The notes beneath the pieces were generated by a model, which made no database searches, was not told the origin of the DNA, and was given only the letters and a program-made list of their open reading frames with translations. This document shows positions 63,712 to 64,000 of a DNA stretch of 64,000 nucleotides, in pieces. This DNA is from Lysobacter dokdonensis DS-58 (lineage in GTDB: Bacteria; Pseudomonadota; Gammaproteobacteria; Xanthomonadales; Xanthomonadaceae). The translations under genes and the position numbers were made by a program. Where the stretch lies: the NCBI RefSeq assembly GCF_000770795.1, contig NZ_JRKJ01000002.1, positions 434,001-498,000 of the forward strand, in the 5' to 3' direction. Position 1 is the first letter of the stretch. Each line of letters opens with the position of its first letter.

Positions 63712-64000
63712 ATGCAGCTCGCCGACATCAAGAAAGACGCCTCCACCCGCATGCAGAAGAGCGTCGATGCGTTCCGCCAGGAGCTCACCAAGCTCCGCAC
63801 CGGCCGGGCCACCTCCGCGCTGGTCGACCACCTGAAGGTCAACTATTACGGGTCCGAGATGCCGCTGAGCCAGGTCGCCACGGTCGCCGTCGCCGATGCG
63901 CGCACGCTGACGATCACCCCGTGGGAAAAGCCGATGGTCGCGGTCGTCGAGAAGGCGATCTTCGCCTCCGACCTCGGCCTCACGCCCAACACCGCAGGCA
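63712..64000 (+). CDS. frr: Ribosome recycling factor, 3' end cut by window
   Basis: The first 96 residues are present: MQLADIKKDASTRMQKSVDAF, LRTGRATSALVDHLKVNYYGSEMPLSQVATVAV, ITPWEKPMV match the RRF tRNA-like domain. TATAAT at 63674-63679 could be its own -10, but no good -35 is found. The rest lies beyond the window. Confidence 0.96.
   Translation, partial: MQLADIKKDASTRMQKSVDAFRQELTKLRTGRATSALVDHLKVNYYGSEMPLSQVATVAVADARTLTITPWEKPMVAVVEKAIFASDLGLTPNTAG

Overview
The window looks like a high-GC gammaproteobacterium of the Xanthomonadaceae, most likely Lysobacter or a close relative. The right part (about 43.4-64 kb) is ordinary chromosome: two-component system, parC, a thiopurine methyltransferase gene, a penicillin-acylase-family gene, asnB, a dapE-arsC-like-dapD-glnD-map run, and the divergent rpsB-tsf-pyrH-(CDF transporter)-frr run. 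The protein sequences and the copL-copA-copB set both fit that family. This taxonomic call is inference; no 16S rRNA is present.

The left part is mobile DNA stacked on one tRNA gene. An intact tRNA-Leu(CAG) lies at 43331-43415 on the minus strand. Its last 27 bp (counting one flanking base) recur at 8798-8824. Each copy sits next to a P4-type tyrosine integrase (41951-43138 and 7394-8626) and a hairpin terminator of the same layout. I read this as two elements in tandem: element 1 (window start to about 8.8 kb, a phage-like or satellite-like replication module with a DnaB-type helicase, an initiator-like protein and AlpA) and element 2 (about 8.8-43.3 kb). Further 3'-tRNA fragments (Lys-like near 1.1 kb, Phe-like near 8.95 kb) point to older insertions.

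Element 2 carries, in order: a DUF1828/DUF1829-like two-gene module; a LysR-controlled redox cluster (two aldo/keto reductases, SDR, cupin, and a frameshifted zinc alcohol dehydrogenase); a Na+/H+ antiporter with a membrane-anchored trehalose-6-phosphate synthase; a small MarR-like/DUF5985 membrane-protein operon; and a large copper region. That region holds copZ, an EF-hand protein, a PLP decarboxylase-PhzF-dehydrogenase trio, copL, copA, copB, a His-tailed cytochrome c, a P1B-ATPase and a DUF305 protein, all on the minus strand and probably largely one operon. It continues with a MerR regulator, an autotransporter, a second copper ATPase and cueR. Four promoters here share a TTGACCTT-N11-(A)AGG layout with a 19-bp spacer, as expected for a CueR/MerR regulon. 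The element backbone (zinc-motif protein, small hypotheticals, AlpA, integrase) occupies 39.5-43.1 kb.

Points most worth following: the enzyme trio buried in the copper operon; the four-promoter MerR-type regulon that includes an autotransporter; an Asn-rich leader peptide with an attenuator-like hairpin before asnB; the sensor-like membrane anchor on the trehalose synthase; and three single frameshifts at short homopolymers, which may be real decay or assembly error.
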